From: CAYLMG01 sp964568365
GTDB lineage: Bacteria; Planctomycetota; Phycisphaerae; Sedimentisphaerales; Anaerobacaceae
Assembly: GCA_964568365.1 (NCBI GenBank)
Contig: CAZMQF010000029.1
Span: forward strand, 1 to 19,088
DNA length: 19,088 nucleotides
Direction: 5' to 3'
This document shows, in pieces, positions 1 to 8,290 of this stretch. Within the stretch, counting starts at the first letter, position 1; each line of letters begins with the position of its first letter. Both the position numbers and the translations under genes were made by a program. Below the pieces are notes generated by a model. The model made no database searches. It was not told the DNA's origin and saw only the letters and a program-made list of their open reading frames with translations.

Positions 1-27
1 ATTAGTTGATGAAAGCATTGTGAATGA

Positions 28-1029
28 TTAGATTTTTCTGTACTTTCGCAGGAGGTTGAGCAGGTTTTGCATATCGTGCGGGAGGGGGGCTTCGAATCTT
101 ACTTGTTTTTCAGTAGTAGGGTGTTTGAATTCAAGGCTGAGGGCGTGCAGTGCAGGGCGATTGATGAGCGGTTCTTCGACTTCCGGTTCGGCATCGGCCA
201 ATTGCCAGGTATAGACGAATTTTCCGCCGTACATATCATCGGCAACTATCGGATGCTTAACGTAAGAAAGATGCACACGTATCTGGTGAGTTCTGCCGGT
301 TTTGGGAAAAAGTTTTAGCAGAGAAAAACCGCGAAATTCTTCGAGCACTTCATAGAAGGTTACAGCTTCTTTTCCGATTTGGGGCCTGATAGCATATTTT
401 TCCCTTGTCTTCGGATGTATGCCGAGCGGAGCATTGATGCGGTCTGAGGTGAGCTGTGGTGTGCCGTGAACGATTGCCAGGTATTCTTTTTTTGTCCGGC
501 GGGTTTCGAACTGTTTTGCGATTTTCCACTGGGCAATTTCGTTTTTTGTAGCGACCATAACTCCGGTCGTATTTTTATCGAGCCTATGTACGATACCTGG
601 GCGAAATTCGCCGAGCCCGCTTGAGAGTTTGTCGGAATAAAAACTGAGGGCGTTTACGAGTGTGCCGTGCAGATTGCCCCTTGCGGGATGGACGAGCATA
701 TCTGCGGGCTTATTGAGGACAATGATATCGTCATCTTCATAAATGATATTTAGAGGGATATTTTCCGGTGTGATTTCCTTTTCGGGAAGCTCGGGCAGTG
801 TTAATTCGATTTTGTCACCGCCAGAGAGCTTGAAGCTTTGTTTTACGAGCCGGCCGTTGACTTTTACTCCGCCGGCTTTGATAATTTGCTGGAGCATTGC
901 CCTGCTGTAATTGCCGAAACGGCTGTGCAGGTATTTATCTATTCTTCGTTCTTTGACTGAATGGCCGACGTGGAGTACCAGAGGTTTGTCTGGATTATTC
1001 GGTATGTTGTTTGTGGTATTTTGCTTCAC
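28..1029 (-). CDS. RluA/RluD-family 23S rRNA pseudouridine synthase
   Basis: Predicted to isomerise uridine to pseudouridine in large-subunit rRNA. The 333-residue protein has the family layout. An N-terminal S4 RNA-binding domain lies at about residues 20-78 (RIDKYLHSRFGNYSRAMLQ, then GGVKVNGRLV). The catalytic domain starts near 95 and contains HRLDKNTTG, whose Asp151 is the expected catalytic nucleophile. KTGRTHQIRVHL is also typical. Length matches the family. The start is a GTG at 1029 with no clear Shine-Dalgarno sequence. It lies 10 bases after the stop of the TPR-like gene upstream, so translational coupling from that gene is likely, and the two probably share the promoter at 1982-2010. 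The exact rRNA target (RluD-like, positions 1911/1915/1917, or another) cannot be settled from sequence. Confidence 0.93.
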   Translation of the reverse strand: MKQNTTNNIPNNPDKPLVLHVGHSVKERRIDKYLHSRFGNYSRAMLQQIIKAGGVKVNGRLVKQSFKLSGGDKIELTLPELPEKEITPENIPLNIIYEDDDIIVLNKPADMLVHPARGNLHGTLVNALSFYSDKLSSGLGEFRPGIVHRLDKNTTGVMVATKNEIAQWKIAKQFETRRTKKEYLAIVHGTPQLTSDRINAPLGIHPKTREKYAIRPQIGKEAVTFYEVLEEFRGFSLLKLFPKTGRTHQIRVHLSYVKHPIVADDMYGGKFVYTWQLADAEPEVEEPLINRPALHALSLEFKHPTTEKQVRFEAPLPHDMQNLLNLLRKYRKI

Positions 1030-1039
1030 GATTAATAAA

Positions 1040-1876
1040 TTACTGATTCGGTTCGAGCCAATTTGTATCTATGATAGTCAGCAGGTCGGTGAGTTCCGGT
1101 TGTTCGTTTGCGTCCGGCGATATCGGCTGCAGGAGTTCCTGCGGAATTGTTAAGGTTTCCGGCAGGGGCCTCGGAGCGGGTTTGAACGCTATTTTTTCTT
1201 CGTATTCATCCATTGTGTCAAGTCGCAGCTTTGCCTGAGCGGCGGCTGTTGTGTTTTTGAGCTCGGCTGTTTCTGTAATTTCGCCATAAATTTTTTTTGC
1301 CTCGTCGAAATTTCCGAGCTCTTCTTCACAAAGTCCGAGCCCGAATTTGGCCTCTGCGGTCAGCGACGGGTACAGTTTTTTTGTTTTATCATCGCCTTTT
1401 GAAGCGAGTATATTCAGGGCTTTGTTATAGGCGTTTTTTGCCTGCGTTATCTGGCTTTGGAGCTCGTTTTGGTCGGGGCTTTTGAGACGATAATGCAGCT
1501 CGGTTCGCAGTATTTGGCCCTGTTCAATTAATGCGACGGCGGCCATTTTTATATTTTTCGTGTTTTGTGCGAGTGCCGATAGTTCTTTGGCCAGGTCGAG
1601 AAGCTGAAAAGAGGCGTCTATTCCCTGTGAATAAGCGTAAAGGATTTGAGCTTTCCTTGCCGGCATCTGGGTAAGAACCTGTGTAAAGTATGTTTTTTCC
1701 CTGACCGCTACCACATTTTTCTGATAGTTGTACCAGAGGAAATAACCTGCAACGACGATTACAGCTACGGCGACATAAATAATTGTATTTCGATTTTGTT
1801 TGAACCATTGGGGCAGGTGTGCGAGCCACTCGGCCAAATCGTTGGTCTTCAGTTCGTGTCGATGTTCAGGTTTCAT
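1040..1876 (-). CDS. Membrane-anchored TPR-like protein (YfgM-type)
   Basis: A 278-residue protein with a short charged N-terminus, one transmembrane helix at about residues 31-49 (IIYVAVAVIVVAGYFLWY), and then an extracytoplasmic helical region. Repeats like AEAKFGLGLCEEELGNFDEAKKIY at about 165-190 are a recognisable TPR-like unit. The proline-rich C-terminus looks disordered. The topology resembles YfgM/ancillary SecYEG-type TPR proteins, but only at fold level, so a role as an envelope scaffold or chaperone is inference. The start is the ATG at 1876, preceded by an AAAGAAAGG ribosome binding site. The frame stays open to 2035, but that stretch would encode two palindromic DNA repeats and the promoter, so I reject the longer form. 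It is the first gene of a two-gene operon with the pseudouridine synthase. Confidence 0.8.
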   Translation of the reverse strand: MKPEHRHELKTNDLAEWLAHLPQWFKQNRNTIIYVAVAVIVVAGYFLWYNYQKNVVAVREKTYFTQVLTQMPARKAQILYAYSQGIDASFQLLDLAKELSALAQNTKNIKMAAVALIEQGQILRTELHYRLKSPDQNELQSQITQAKNAYNKALNILASKGDDKTKKLYPSLTAEAKFGLGLCEEELGNFDEAKKIYGEITETAELKNTTAAAQAKLRLDTMDEYEEKIAFKPAPRPLPETLTIPQELLQPISPDANEQPELTDLLTIIDTNWLEPNQ

Positions 1877-1921
1877 ATTTTTGCCTTTCTTTTCACGAAA
1901 CAAATTTTTCCGAGCCGCTTT

Positions 1922-1971
1922 GTAACACGGGCTTGAAGCCCGTGTTAACACGGACAAGATGTCCGTGTTAC
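1922..1971. repeat. Two tandem palindromes in the 5' leader
   Basis: The first unit, 1923-1947, is a perfect palindrome with 12-base arms around one G (arm TAACACGGGCTT). The second, 1946-1970, has 10-base arms (TAACACGGAC) around AAGAT. They share TAACACGG ends, so the outer arms (GTAACACGG at 1922-1930 and CCGTGTTAC at 1963-1971) can also pair with each other, giving a choice of two hairpins or one long-range stem. The block lies between the predicted start of transcription (about 1975, minus strand) and the ribosome binding site of the TPR-like gene. It would therefore be in that mRNA leader. It looks like a dispersed REP-type element, but copies elsewhere cannot be seen here. Confidence 0.85.
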
Positions 1972-1981
1972 GTTGAGTTAG

Positions 1982-2010
1982 ATTATAATAAAATTCGTTT
2001 TGGCTTGCAA
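1982..2010 (-). promoter_or_regulatory. Promoter of the TPR-like/pseudouridine synthase operon
   Basis: On the minus strand the -35 box TTGCAA (2010-2005) is followed by a 17-base spacer and a perfect TATAAT (1987-1982). Transcription would begin near 1975, about 100 bases before the ATG at 1876. The match to the housekeeping sigma consensus is very good. Confidence 0.75.
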
Positions 2011-2032
2011 TATCCTTAACCGGTAATAAAAT
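2005..2032 (+). promoter_or_regulatory. Promoter of the S55 peptidase operon, sharing its -35 box
   Basis: The same TTGCAA (2005-2010) is its own reverse complement. In the plus direction it is followed by a 16-base spacer and TAAAAT (2027-2032), a 5/6 match to the -10 consensus. Transcription would start near 2039, leaving a short leader before the ATG at 2063. The two divergent promoters would thus use one -35 hexamer and compete for polymerase. Confidence 0.55.
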
Positions 2033-2062
2033 CATAGCCGGTTTTTGACAGAAAGGGTGCAG

Positions 2063-3928
2063 ATGTTTAATAAAATTCGAGTATGCTTTATGTCTTTTTG
2101 CATGCTGCGGGGTAATAGAACATTTCGGCTAATACTTTTGCTGGTTTTTATTCTTTTAAGTGCTTCGGCATCCGGGGGCTCTGAGCAGCTGGATAATAGC
2201 AGGTACATTACGATTGATGAGATTCAGGCGGGTATGAAGGGCTATTGCCTTACCTGTCTTAAGGGCACGGAGGTCGAAAAGTTCGACCTTGAGGTGATTA
2301 GCGTGGTTTTAAGTATGAATGCCGGCAGGGATGCAATTCTTGTGAAGGTCGATGATGAGCGTTTTATCCATGCCGGTGTAATTGCCGGCTGCAGCGGCTC
2401 GCCTGTTTATATTGACGGCAGGCTGGCAGGGGCAATGGCTTTCGGATGGTCGAGCAGCAAGGACCCGCTTTACGGAGTGACACCAATCGAAGATATGCTC
2501 GAGGCAGGTAAGGGCGGTGATTCTGCAGGAGATTTCGGGGCGAGACTTTCCGGTGTTATTTTTGATTATACCAGGCCTTTGGACTTTGCTGAGGTTGACA
2601 AGCGGTTCAAAGGTTTTCTGGAATCGAGAAGTCAATATTCGGGCGGTATGCCGACTTTACGGTGTCCTGTTGTAATTTCCGGTCTGCCTATGTCTGTAGT
2701 AGAACGATTAGGAGCTGAGCTTGAGTCTTTCGGCCTTATGGCTGTTGCCGGGCCCGGCGGTGGCGCTTCAAAGAGCGGTGCTGCGATGAGAACAGATGTG
2801 CAATTGGAGCCAGGTTCGTCTCTTTTGGTGCCTTTAGTAACCGGCGATATAACAATGCTGGCGACGGGGACGGCAACGGAGGTGATAGGTGATACTGTTT
2901 ATGGTTTTGGCCATGGTTTGTTGACTTACGGGCCGGTCGATTTGCCTATGGCTACGGGCCAAATTCATACTGTTGTTGCGAGCAGGGTTCGTTCCTTCAA
3001 AATTTCCAGTATGCTCGAAGTAGTCGGTGCACTGAAAGTTGACGAGGCCACCGCTATTCGGGGGCAAATCGGGGCAGAGGCTTATATGTTTCCGATGACT
3101 GTAAAAGTGGACCGTTATAATGATACCGAGCAGAAGATATTTAATTGCAGGGTTGCTTACAATCGGCTGCTTACGGGCAGTATGATTGGCGCTGTGATAA
3201 GCGGAGCTGCTCTTTATGGCGGTGATTTGCCGCCTGATAATATGCTTGAATATAAAGTGAGCATCGGTATCGAGGGGGCAGGGACGATTACTTTTGAAAA
3301 CGTCTCGACGGGGCAGGGCCTTTCTGATGTATTTATAGAAACGGTGAATTCGATACGGCTGCTTATGAATAATCCTTTTAGAGAGGTCGGCATAGAATCA
3401 ATAGATGTTGAAATCCGGATAAAGCCTGAAAATATTGCCTCACATATATGGTCTGTGCAGCTTTTGGATTCGACGGTAAAAGCCGGTGAGCCGGTTGATA
3501 TAGAAGTGGTTTTGGAATCAGTGCTGTCGCCGAAAAGGCGTTTGCGGTACAGCATTGCGATACCTGAGGATTTAGAGCCTGGCGAGTACAATTTGATTGT
3601 TTGTGGAGGCAGCGAATATTTGAGATTTCTGAATCGGACTGTGCCGTACAGATTTGCCGCCAAGAATTTCCAGACACTTATCGAGGCGATGAAAGAAATA
3701 TTAGCTGTAGAGAGGGACAGGTTGTATTGTATTCTGGTGTTGCCGCCCGGCGGTATTGTGCTGGAGAGGGCGGAATTGAGTGATTTACCCGCTACAAAGG
3801 CGCTTGTTCTCGGCGATTCGAAAAGAGCCCTGGCTGCGCAGCCATACCGGCACTGGATTGAAAAAAGTTCGAAGACGGGGACCATTATCGAAGATAAAAA
3901 GAGTCTTAAAATAAAAGTGGAAGAATAA
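2063..3928 (+). CDS. Secreted SpoIVB-like S55-family peptidase domain protein
   Basis: A 621-residue exported protein. After a basic N-terminus there is a hydrophobic signal segment at about residues 22-36 and a likely cleavage after ASA. The S55 region follows. EIQAGMKGYCLTCLKGTEVEKF at about 53-74 is the typical entry motif, and GVIAGCSGSPVYIDGRLAGA carries the serine-protease-like GxSGSP with candidate nucleophile Ser111. DTVYGFGHGLLTYGPVDLPM contains a conserved His (about 284). Which His and Asp complete the active site is uncertain. The C-terminal 250 residues look like beta-sandwich domains. I chose the ATG at 2063, which has AAAGGG seven bases upstream, over an in-frame TTG at 2045. 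The next gene starts 12 bases after the stop. In Bacillus SpoIVB cleaves a sporulation regulator; here an envelope-processing role is only inferred. Confidence 0.82.
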   Translation: MFNKIRVCFMSFCMLRGNRTFRLILLLVFILLSASASGGSEQLDNSRYITIDEIQAGMKGYCLTCLKGTEVEKFDLEVISVVLSMNAGRDAILVKVDDERFIHAGVIAGCSGSPVYIDGRLAGAMAFGWSSSKDPLYGVTPIEDMLEAGKGGDSAGDFGARLSGVIFDYTRPLDFAEVDKRFKGFLESRSQYSGGMPTLRCPVVISGLPMSVVERLGAELESFGLMAVAGPGGGASKSGAAMRTDVQLEPGSSLLVPLVTGDITMLATGTATEVIGDTVYGFGHGLLTYGPVDLPMATGQIHTVVASRVRSFKISSMLEVVGALKVDEATAIRGQIGAEAYMFPMTVKVDRYNDTEQKIFNCRVAYNRLLTGSMIGAVISGAALYGGDLPPDNMLEYKVSIGIEGAGTITFENVSTGQGLSDVFIETVNSIRLLMNNPFREVGIESIDVEIRIKPENIASHIWSVQLLDSTVKAGEPVDIEVVLESVLSPKRRLRYSIAIPEDLEPGEYNLIVCGGSEYLRFLNRTVPYRFAAKNFQTLIEAMKEILAVERDRLYCILVLPPGGIVLERAELSDLPATKALVLGDSKRALAAQPYRHWIEKSSKTGTIIEDKKSLKIKVEE

Positions 3929-3940
3929 CGGGAGCTGAAA

Positions 3941-6277
3941 GTGAAGAATAAAATGCAAAAAGCTATGACGAGAAACGGCAGATGTTACCGAGTTGTGCTG
4001 TTTTATGTTCTTGTTTTTTCGTTTGCAATTTTTATGGCCGCTTTCGATTGCTTTGCGGTCAATAGTAAAATCACCCGGCATAACAGCGGTGCGGAGCTGC
4101 TCAAGGGTAAAGTTGAAGATGTCGTTGTCAGCTCGAAGGGGACGATTCAGCTCGGCCGTTCTGCGGAAGTTCTGGTCTCTGAGTTCGAGGATATTAATGA
4201 GCCGTGGTCGATAAACTGTATTGTTGCAAGCGGGCCTGCGATTTATTTCGGCACAAGTCCCAACGGTGGAATCTATAAATACAGTCTTGGAAAGCTGGAA
4301 AGGATTTATCCGGCTGAAGATGGTGACAGGCCGAAGGCCCAGAAGGGCCGGTCTGCGGCTGAATCGCCGGATGAAGTTAAAGACGCTAACGATAAAGGTG
4401 TTGAGAAGGGCGAGGTGGTCGAGGCTGAAGAGCATCTATCCAATGAGCATATCTTTGCCATGGCGACGGATGTATCGGGAAGACTTTTAGCGGGTATAAG
4501 CGGCAGGCAGTGCAGGCTTATACGCTTCAAGGCGGGTAAGATGGAAACTATCTTTGAACCCAATGACGCCAAATATATTTTTTCCATAACAACTGATGCG
4601 AAGGGTAATATCTACCTTGGGACCGGGCCGGAAGGCAAGGTTTATATGCTCGATTCATTCGGTAAGGATGCGCAGGTTATTTATGAAAGCAAGGATAAAA
4701 ATATACTTTCTTTGACCGCGGACAGTGACTTTTTTGTCTATGCCGGAAGTGACGGCAGAGGTCTTATATACAAGATTAATCCACGGACAAAAACGGCGAG
4801 TGTTTTGTATGACAGTGACCAGCCGGAAATTACAGCTTTACTTTTAACAGAGGGAAGTGACTTATATGCTGCGGCGACATCGGCCAAGGTTATTCAGACA
4901 CAGGTAAAATTTGCTTCGCAGCTGTCGCTGGCCGCCGGCCGGCCCGAAGAGACGTCCGATGAAGAGGAAGATAACAAAACGAGCGGGACAAGCAGGAAAC
5001 TGGAGATAGCAAATACCAGAAAAACATCCGATGGAAAAAAGGCTGAAAGAGCTTCGATTATTCCTAAGGGAGCAAAGCCGGGAAGCGTAAGTTTCATATA
5101 CAGAATAACCGGCGCAGGTTATGTTAAAGAGGAATTCAGGGCTGCTGCGGTTTTATTCTGTCTTGCAGAACAGCAGGAAAAGCTTTTTGTTGGCACGGGT
5201 AACAATGCCCAGCTTTTGAGTATCGAGCCGGCGACCGAACAACAGGCGATTGTTTATGAGGATAAGCAGGCATCGCAGATAACAGCGGCAGTTGTTCACG
5301 GTGATGAGGTTTATTTAGGCACGGCGAACCCGGCGAAGCTGATAAAGTTAAGCAAAAAATTCGCTGCGGAGGGCACGTACAGTTCTGATTTAATCGATGC
5401 AGGTCAGCCTGCGCGGTGGGGTAAGCTTCAAATCGAGGCTGAGATACCTTCCGGCTGTAAAGTGATGGCTGCGTGCAGGAGCGGAAACGTCAAAGACGTC
5501 AACGACCCGAGTTTTTCAGAATGGAGCAAGCCTGTTGAGGTCAAAGAGCCTATTGAGCTTGACTGTCCTGTCGGCAGGTTCTGTCAATATAAGCTTGTTC
5601 TGGAAAGCCCGGCCGGCAGTGAAAGTCCGGTTATAAGGGAAATTGCTGTTGCCAATATGGTTCCTAATCTCGCTCCGAAGATCGAATCTGTCGAGGCCAG
5701 CCGTCTTGAGGCGGCCGGCAAAGAGGGTGTTTTTAAGATAGAATATAAAGCCGAAGACGAGAACAAAGATAAGCTAATTTATAAAATTGATTTTAGAAAA
5801 ATCGGCAGAGCCAACTGGGTTGAAATTGAGGAAGAGACCGAAGCAGCGAATTTTGAATGGGACAGCAAAACCGTCGAAGACGGCAGGTATGAAATAAGGG
5901 TTACAGCCAGTGACGAAAAGAGTAATACAAGCACAACGAAGCTTTCGGGCAGCAGAATCAGCGACCCGGTCGTGGTGGATAATACAGCGCCTGTGATATC
6001 AAAAGCTGATGTGAAAGTTGAAAAGGCTAAAGTGACATTAAATCTCACAGTCACGGATGAATTTACCGTTATAGGACAGGTTCAATATACGATTGACAGC
6101 AATTCCGACTGGATTGGCACTATGCCGGAAGATTTGGTTTATGATACGATGAAAGAAGATTTTGTGATTGTGATTGAAGATTTGAAGAAGGGTGAGCACA
6201 TCATTTCCGTTAAAGTCAGTGATGATGTCGGCAATACAGCCTATAAAACATACGAAGTTAATTTGACCGGAAGTTAA
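3941..6277 (+). CDS. Exported beta-propeller protein with C-terminal Ig-like domains
   Basis: A 778-residue protein with an N-terminal signal or anchor helix (about residues 16-37). Propeller-like blades repeat a GNIYLGTGPEGKVYML pattern at about 92-123, 170-205, 212-247, 253-290, 400-437 and 444-475. Two polar insertions interrupt the propeller at about 125-165 and 325-375. A beta-rich module (about 480-570) with RSGNVKDVNDPSFSEWSKP leads to two Ig/FN3-like domains at about 575-680 and 682-776. No enzymatic motif is visible, so binding of a ligand or structural surface role is the most that can be inferred. The GTG start has GGAG six bases upstream; an ATG four codons further in is possible. 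It follows the S55 peptidase by 12 bases and precedes the fumarase gene by two bases. Confidence 0.75.
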   Translation: MKNKMQKAMTRNGRCYRVVLFYVLVFSFAIFMAAFDCFAVNSKITRHNSGAELLKGKVEDVVVSSKGTIQLGRSAEVLVSEFEDINEPWSINCIVASGPAIYFGTSPNGGIYKYSLGKLERIYPAEDGDRPKAQKGRSAAESPDEVKDANDKGVEKGEVVEAEEHLSNEHIFAMATDVSGRLLAGISGRQCRLIRFKAGKMETIFEPNDAKYIFSITTDAKGNIYLGTGPEGKVYMLDSFGKDAQVIYESKDKNILSLTADSDFFVYAGSDGRGLIYKINPRTKTASVLYDSDQPEITALLLTEGSDLYAAATSAKVIQTQVKFASQLSLAAGRPEETSDEEEDNKTSGTSRKLEIANTRKTSDGKKAERASIIPKGAKPGSVSFIYRITGAGYVKEEFRAAAVLFCLAEQQEKLFVGTGNNAQLLSIEPATEQQAIVYEDKQASQITAAVVHGDEVYLGTANPAKLIKLSKKFAAEGTYSSDLIDAGQPARWGKLQIEAEIPSGCKVMAACRSGNVKDVNDPSFSEWSKPVEVKEPIELDCPVGRFCQYKLVLESPAGSESPVIREIAVANMVPNLAPKIESVEASRLEAAGKEGVFKIEYKAEDENKDKLIYKIDFRKIGRANWVEIEEETEAANFEWDSKTVEDGRYEIRVTASDEKSNTSTTKLSGSRISDPVVVDNTAPVISKADVKVEKAKVTLNLTVTDEFTVIGQVQYTIDSNSDWIGTMPEDLVYDTMKEDFVIVIEDLKKGEHIISVKVSDDVGNTAYKTYEVNLTGS

Positions 6278-6279
6278 GA

Positions 6280-7137
6280 GTGTCTCGAATTATTGAGTTT
6301 GAGGAAGTTGTCCGGACCGTCGAATCACTTTGTGAAACGGTCTGTTATGAATTGCCGCCGGATGTTCTGGAAGGACTCAAACAGGCTGCGAAGAAAGAGA
6401 GCAGCCAGACCGCAGTAAAGATATTGGAGCAGCTTATCGAAAATGCCCGCATTGCAGCAGAAGAAAGAATACCGCTCTGCCAGGATACGGGTCTTGCGGT
6501 GGTTTTTGTTGAGCTTGGCAGCGAAGTCGTAATTAAGGCTGAGAAGGGCAAGACGATTATTGATGCGATTAATGCGGGAGTGGCCGGCGGTTATAAAAAA
6601 GGTTATTTGCGAAACAGTGTTGTTTCCGAGCCTCTTGAAGCAAGGAAGAGTACCGGCTCAAACACACCGGCTATCGTTCATCTGACAATCGCGAGCGGTG
6701 ACAGACTTAAAATAACTGTTATGGCCAAGGGAGGCGGCTGTGAAAACAAGAGCCGATTTAAGATGTTTCGGCCGACCGCACAAAGACAGCAGGTAATCGA
6801 CTGGATTGTGGAAGTTGCGAAAGACGCCGGTGCCGATGCGTGCCCGCCTTTTATTGTCGGTGTCGGTATCGGGGGCAATTTCGAGTATAGCTGTCTTCTG
6901 AGCAAGAAAGCTCTTTTGCGTAAGCTGGGTCAGAGAAATAGTGACAGGTTTTATGCCGAGCTGGAGGAGGATTTGCTTTCAGCGATTAATGCTCTTGATA
7001 TTGGCCCGCAGGGCTTAGGCGGGCAGACAACAGCTCTGGATTGTATGGTTGAGGCAGGGGCCTGTCATATGGCTTCTTTACCGGTGGCGGTAAATATTGA
7101 ATGTCACAGTCACCGGCACAAATCCGCTGTTATTTAG
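6280..7137 (+). CDS. Class I fumarate hydratase, alpha subunit
   Basis: This 285-residue protein is the size of the alpha (N-terminal) subunit of the two-subunit, iron-sulfur class I fumarase/tartrate dehydratase family, which interconverts fumarate and malate in the TCA cycle. Visible motifs are RIPLCQDTGLAVVFVE, KGGGCENKS, DACPPFIVGVGIGGN and DIGPQGLGGQTTALD. Cys67, Cys188 and Cys275 sit where the three 4Fe-4S ligands of class I fumarases are expected. The GTG start lies two bases after the preceding stop, with GGAAG upstream, so translation is probably coupled. The beta subunit, which normally follows directly, is absent: the next gene is an E2 acyltransferase. A class I hydro-lyase acting on another dicarboxylate cannot be excluded. 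Confidence 0.88.
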   Translation: MSRIIEFEEVVRTVESLCETVCYELPPDVLEGLKQAAKKESSQTAVKILEQLIENARIAAEERIPLCQDTGLAVVFVELGSEVVIKAEKGKTIIDAINAGVAGGYKKGYLRNSVVSEPLEARKSTGSNTPAIVHLTIASGDRLKITVMAKGGGCENKSRFKMFRPTAQRQQVIDWIVEVAKDAGADACPPFIVGVGIGGNFEYSCLLSKKALLRKLGQRNSDRFYAELEEDLLSAINALDIGPQGLGGQTTALDCMVEAGACHMASLPVAVNIECHSHRHKSAVI

Positions 7138-7182
7138 TAAAAAGCAGCCGTCCGAGGCTGAAATTCGATAGAAGGGGCTGAT

Positions 7183-8247
7183 ATGATAACAGAAGTCAAA
7201 TTGGCGAAGCTGAGCAAAAATATGGAGGAAGCAGCCATAGTGGCTTTTTCGGTTAAGGTCGGCGACGAGGTTAAAAAGGGGGATAATCTTTTCGAGATTG
7301 AGACTGACAAAGCCTGCGTTGAGGTTGAGTCACCGGCTGATGGTTTTGTCAGGCATATTATAGTCAGGCCCGGCCTGGTAGTTGGTGTGGGGACAACAAT
7401 ATTACTTTTGGCCGGTAAGGATGAAGATATTCCGCAGCAGCTTTTGGATTCTTTAACGGCTGCAATACCACCTCAACAGGACTATGACAGGGGTGAAGTT
7501 AAACCGGCGAATCAAAAATCCGTTGCCGAGGCGATTAGAGATACAGGGCCAGCGGCAATTGATAAGCAAATCAAGCTCGGTGACACAGTGCCGCTTACAA
7601 AGCTGCAGAAAATAACTGCTGAAAAGATGCTCGAATCCAAAAGCCGGATACCCTGTTTTTATCTGAATACGAAAGTTGATGTAACCGAACTGGTGGATTT
7701 GAGAGCAGAGCTTAATCGCGAGAGTGACGTAAGTATTTCGTATAATGACTTTATTATCAAGGCCGTTGCGGCAGGCCTGGAACATTTTCCCCTGATGACG
7801 GGCAGATTGTGTAATGGAGTTATAAATCTTGCTGAGAATATCGATATAGGCCTTGCGACCTCCGTATCCGATGTTTTGTATGTTCCTGTGGTAAAACAGG
7901 CTGATAGAAAAAGCGTTGTGGAAATTGCCGGTGACAGAGCAAGGCTCGTCGAAAAGGCCCAGCGGCGCAGGCTCAGTCCCGAAGACCTTGAGGATGCCTG
8001 TATTACAATAAGTAACCTCGGCTCTTTTGGCGTTGATTCGTTTATTCCGATAGTTGTTCCTGGTCAATGCAGCATTATCGGTGTTGGGCGGATAAACGAA
8101 TTGCCGGTACCGGATGACGGTGGCTTTGTTTTAAGAAAGCAGATGAGTTTGACTATCGCGGCGGACCACAGGATTGCAAACGGCTCTTACGCATCGGAAT
8201 TTTTAGATTACGTGAGAAAATATCTTGAAGATAGTTCAAACTTTTAA
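7183..8247 (+). CDS. Short lipoyl E2 acyltransferase of a 2-oxoacid dehydrogenase complex
   Basis: A 354-residue dihydrolipoamide acyltransferase (E2), which would carry acyl groups from a 2-oxoacid dehydrogenase to CoA. An N-terminal lipoyl domain (about 1-78) contains EIETDKACVEVESPADG, with Lys43 as the lipoylation site. The catalytic acyltransferase domain runs from about 135 to the end (PLTKLQKITAEKM; ITISNLGSFGVDSFIPIV; AADHRIANGSYASEFLDYV). Two features are odd. The peripheral E1/E3-binding domain usually found between the two is not recognisable in the 55-residue linker. The active-site signature DHRxxDG reads DHRIANG, so His329 is kept but the Asp is Asn333. The start has an AAGGGG ribosome binding site. 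No E1 or E3 gene is in the window. Partial specialisation or a novel partner set is possible. Confidence 0.85.
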   Translation: MITEVKLAKLSKNMEEAAIVAFSVKVGDEVKKGDNLFEIETDKACVEVESPADGFVRHIIVRPGLVVGVGTTILLLAGKDEDIPQQLLDSLTAAIPPQQDYDRGEVKPANQKSVAEAIRDTGPAAIDKQIKLGDTVPLTKLQKITAEKMLESKSRIPCFYLNTKVDVTELVDLRAELNRESDVSISYNDFIIKAVAAGLEHFPLMTGRLCNGVINLAENIDIGLATSVSDVLYVPVVKQADRKSVVEIAGDRARLVEKAQRRRLSPEDLEDACITISNLGSFGVDSFIPIVVPGQCSIIGVGRINELPVPDDGGFVLRKQMSLTIAADHRIANGSYASEFLDYVRKYLEDSSNF

Positions 8248-8290
8248 GCGGGGATTCCATGTCTATAGATATTTTTTAAGTCTTTTTAAG

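Noticed and set aside
1877..2035. N-terminal extension of the TPR-like gene in the same frame
   Set aside because: It would run through the promoter and both palindromes, and a good ribosome binding site sits at the ATG of 1876.
3214..3885. Open minus-strand frame of 223 codons inside the S55 peptidase gene
   Set aside because: It is antisense to a recognisable protein, has no family motif, and is explained by the codon pattern of the real gene.
3785..4435. Open minus-strand frame of 216 codons across the S55/propeller junction
   Set aside because: It covers two real genes and their junction on the other strand and shows no recognisable domain or ribosome binding site.
7453..8067. Open minus-strand frame of 204 codons inside the E2 gene
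   Set aside because: It is a shadow of the acyltransferase coding sequence, with no motif of its own.
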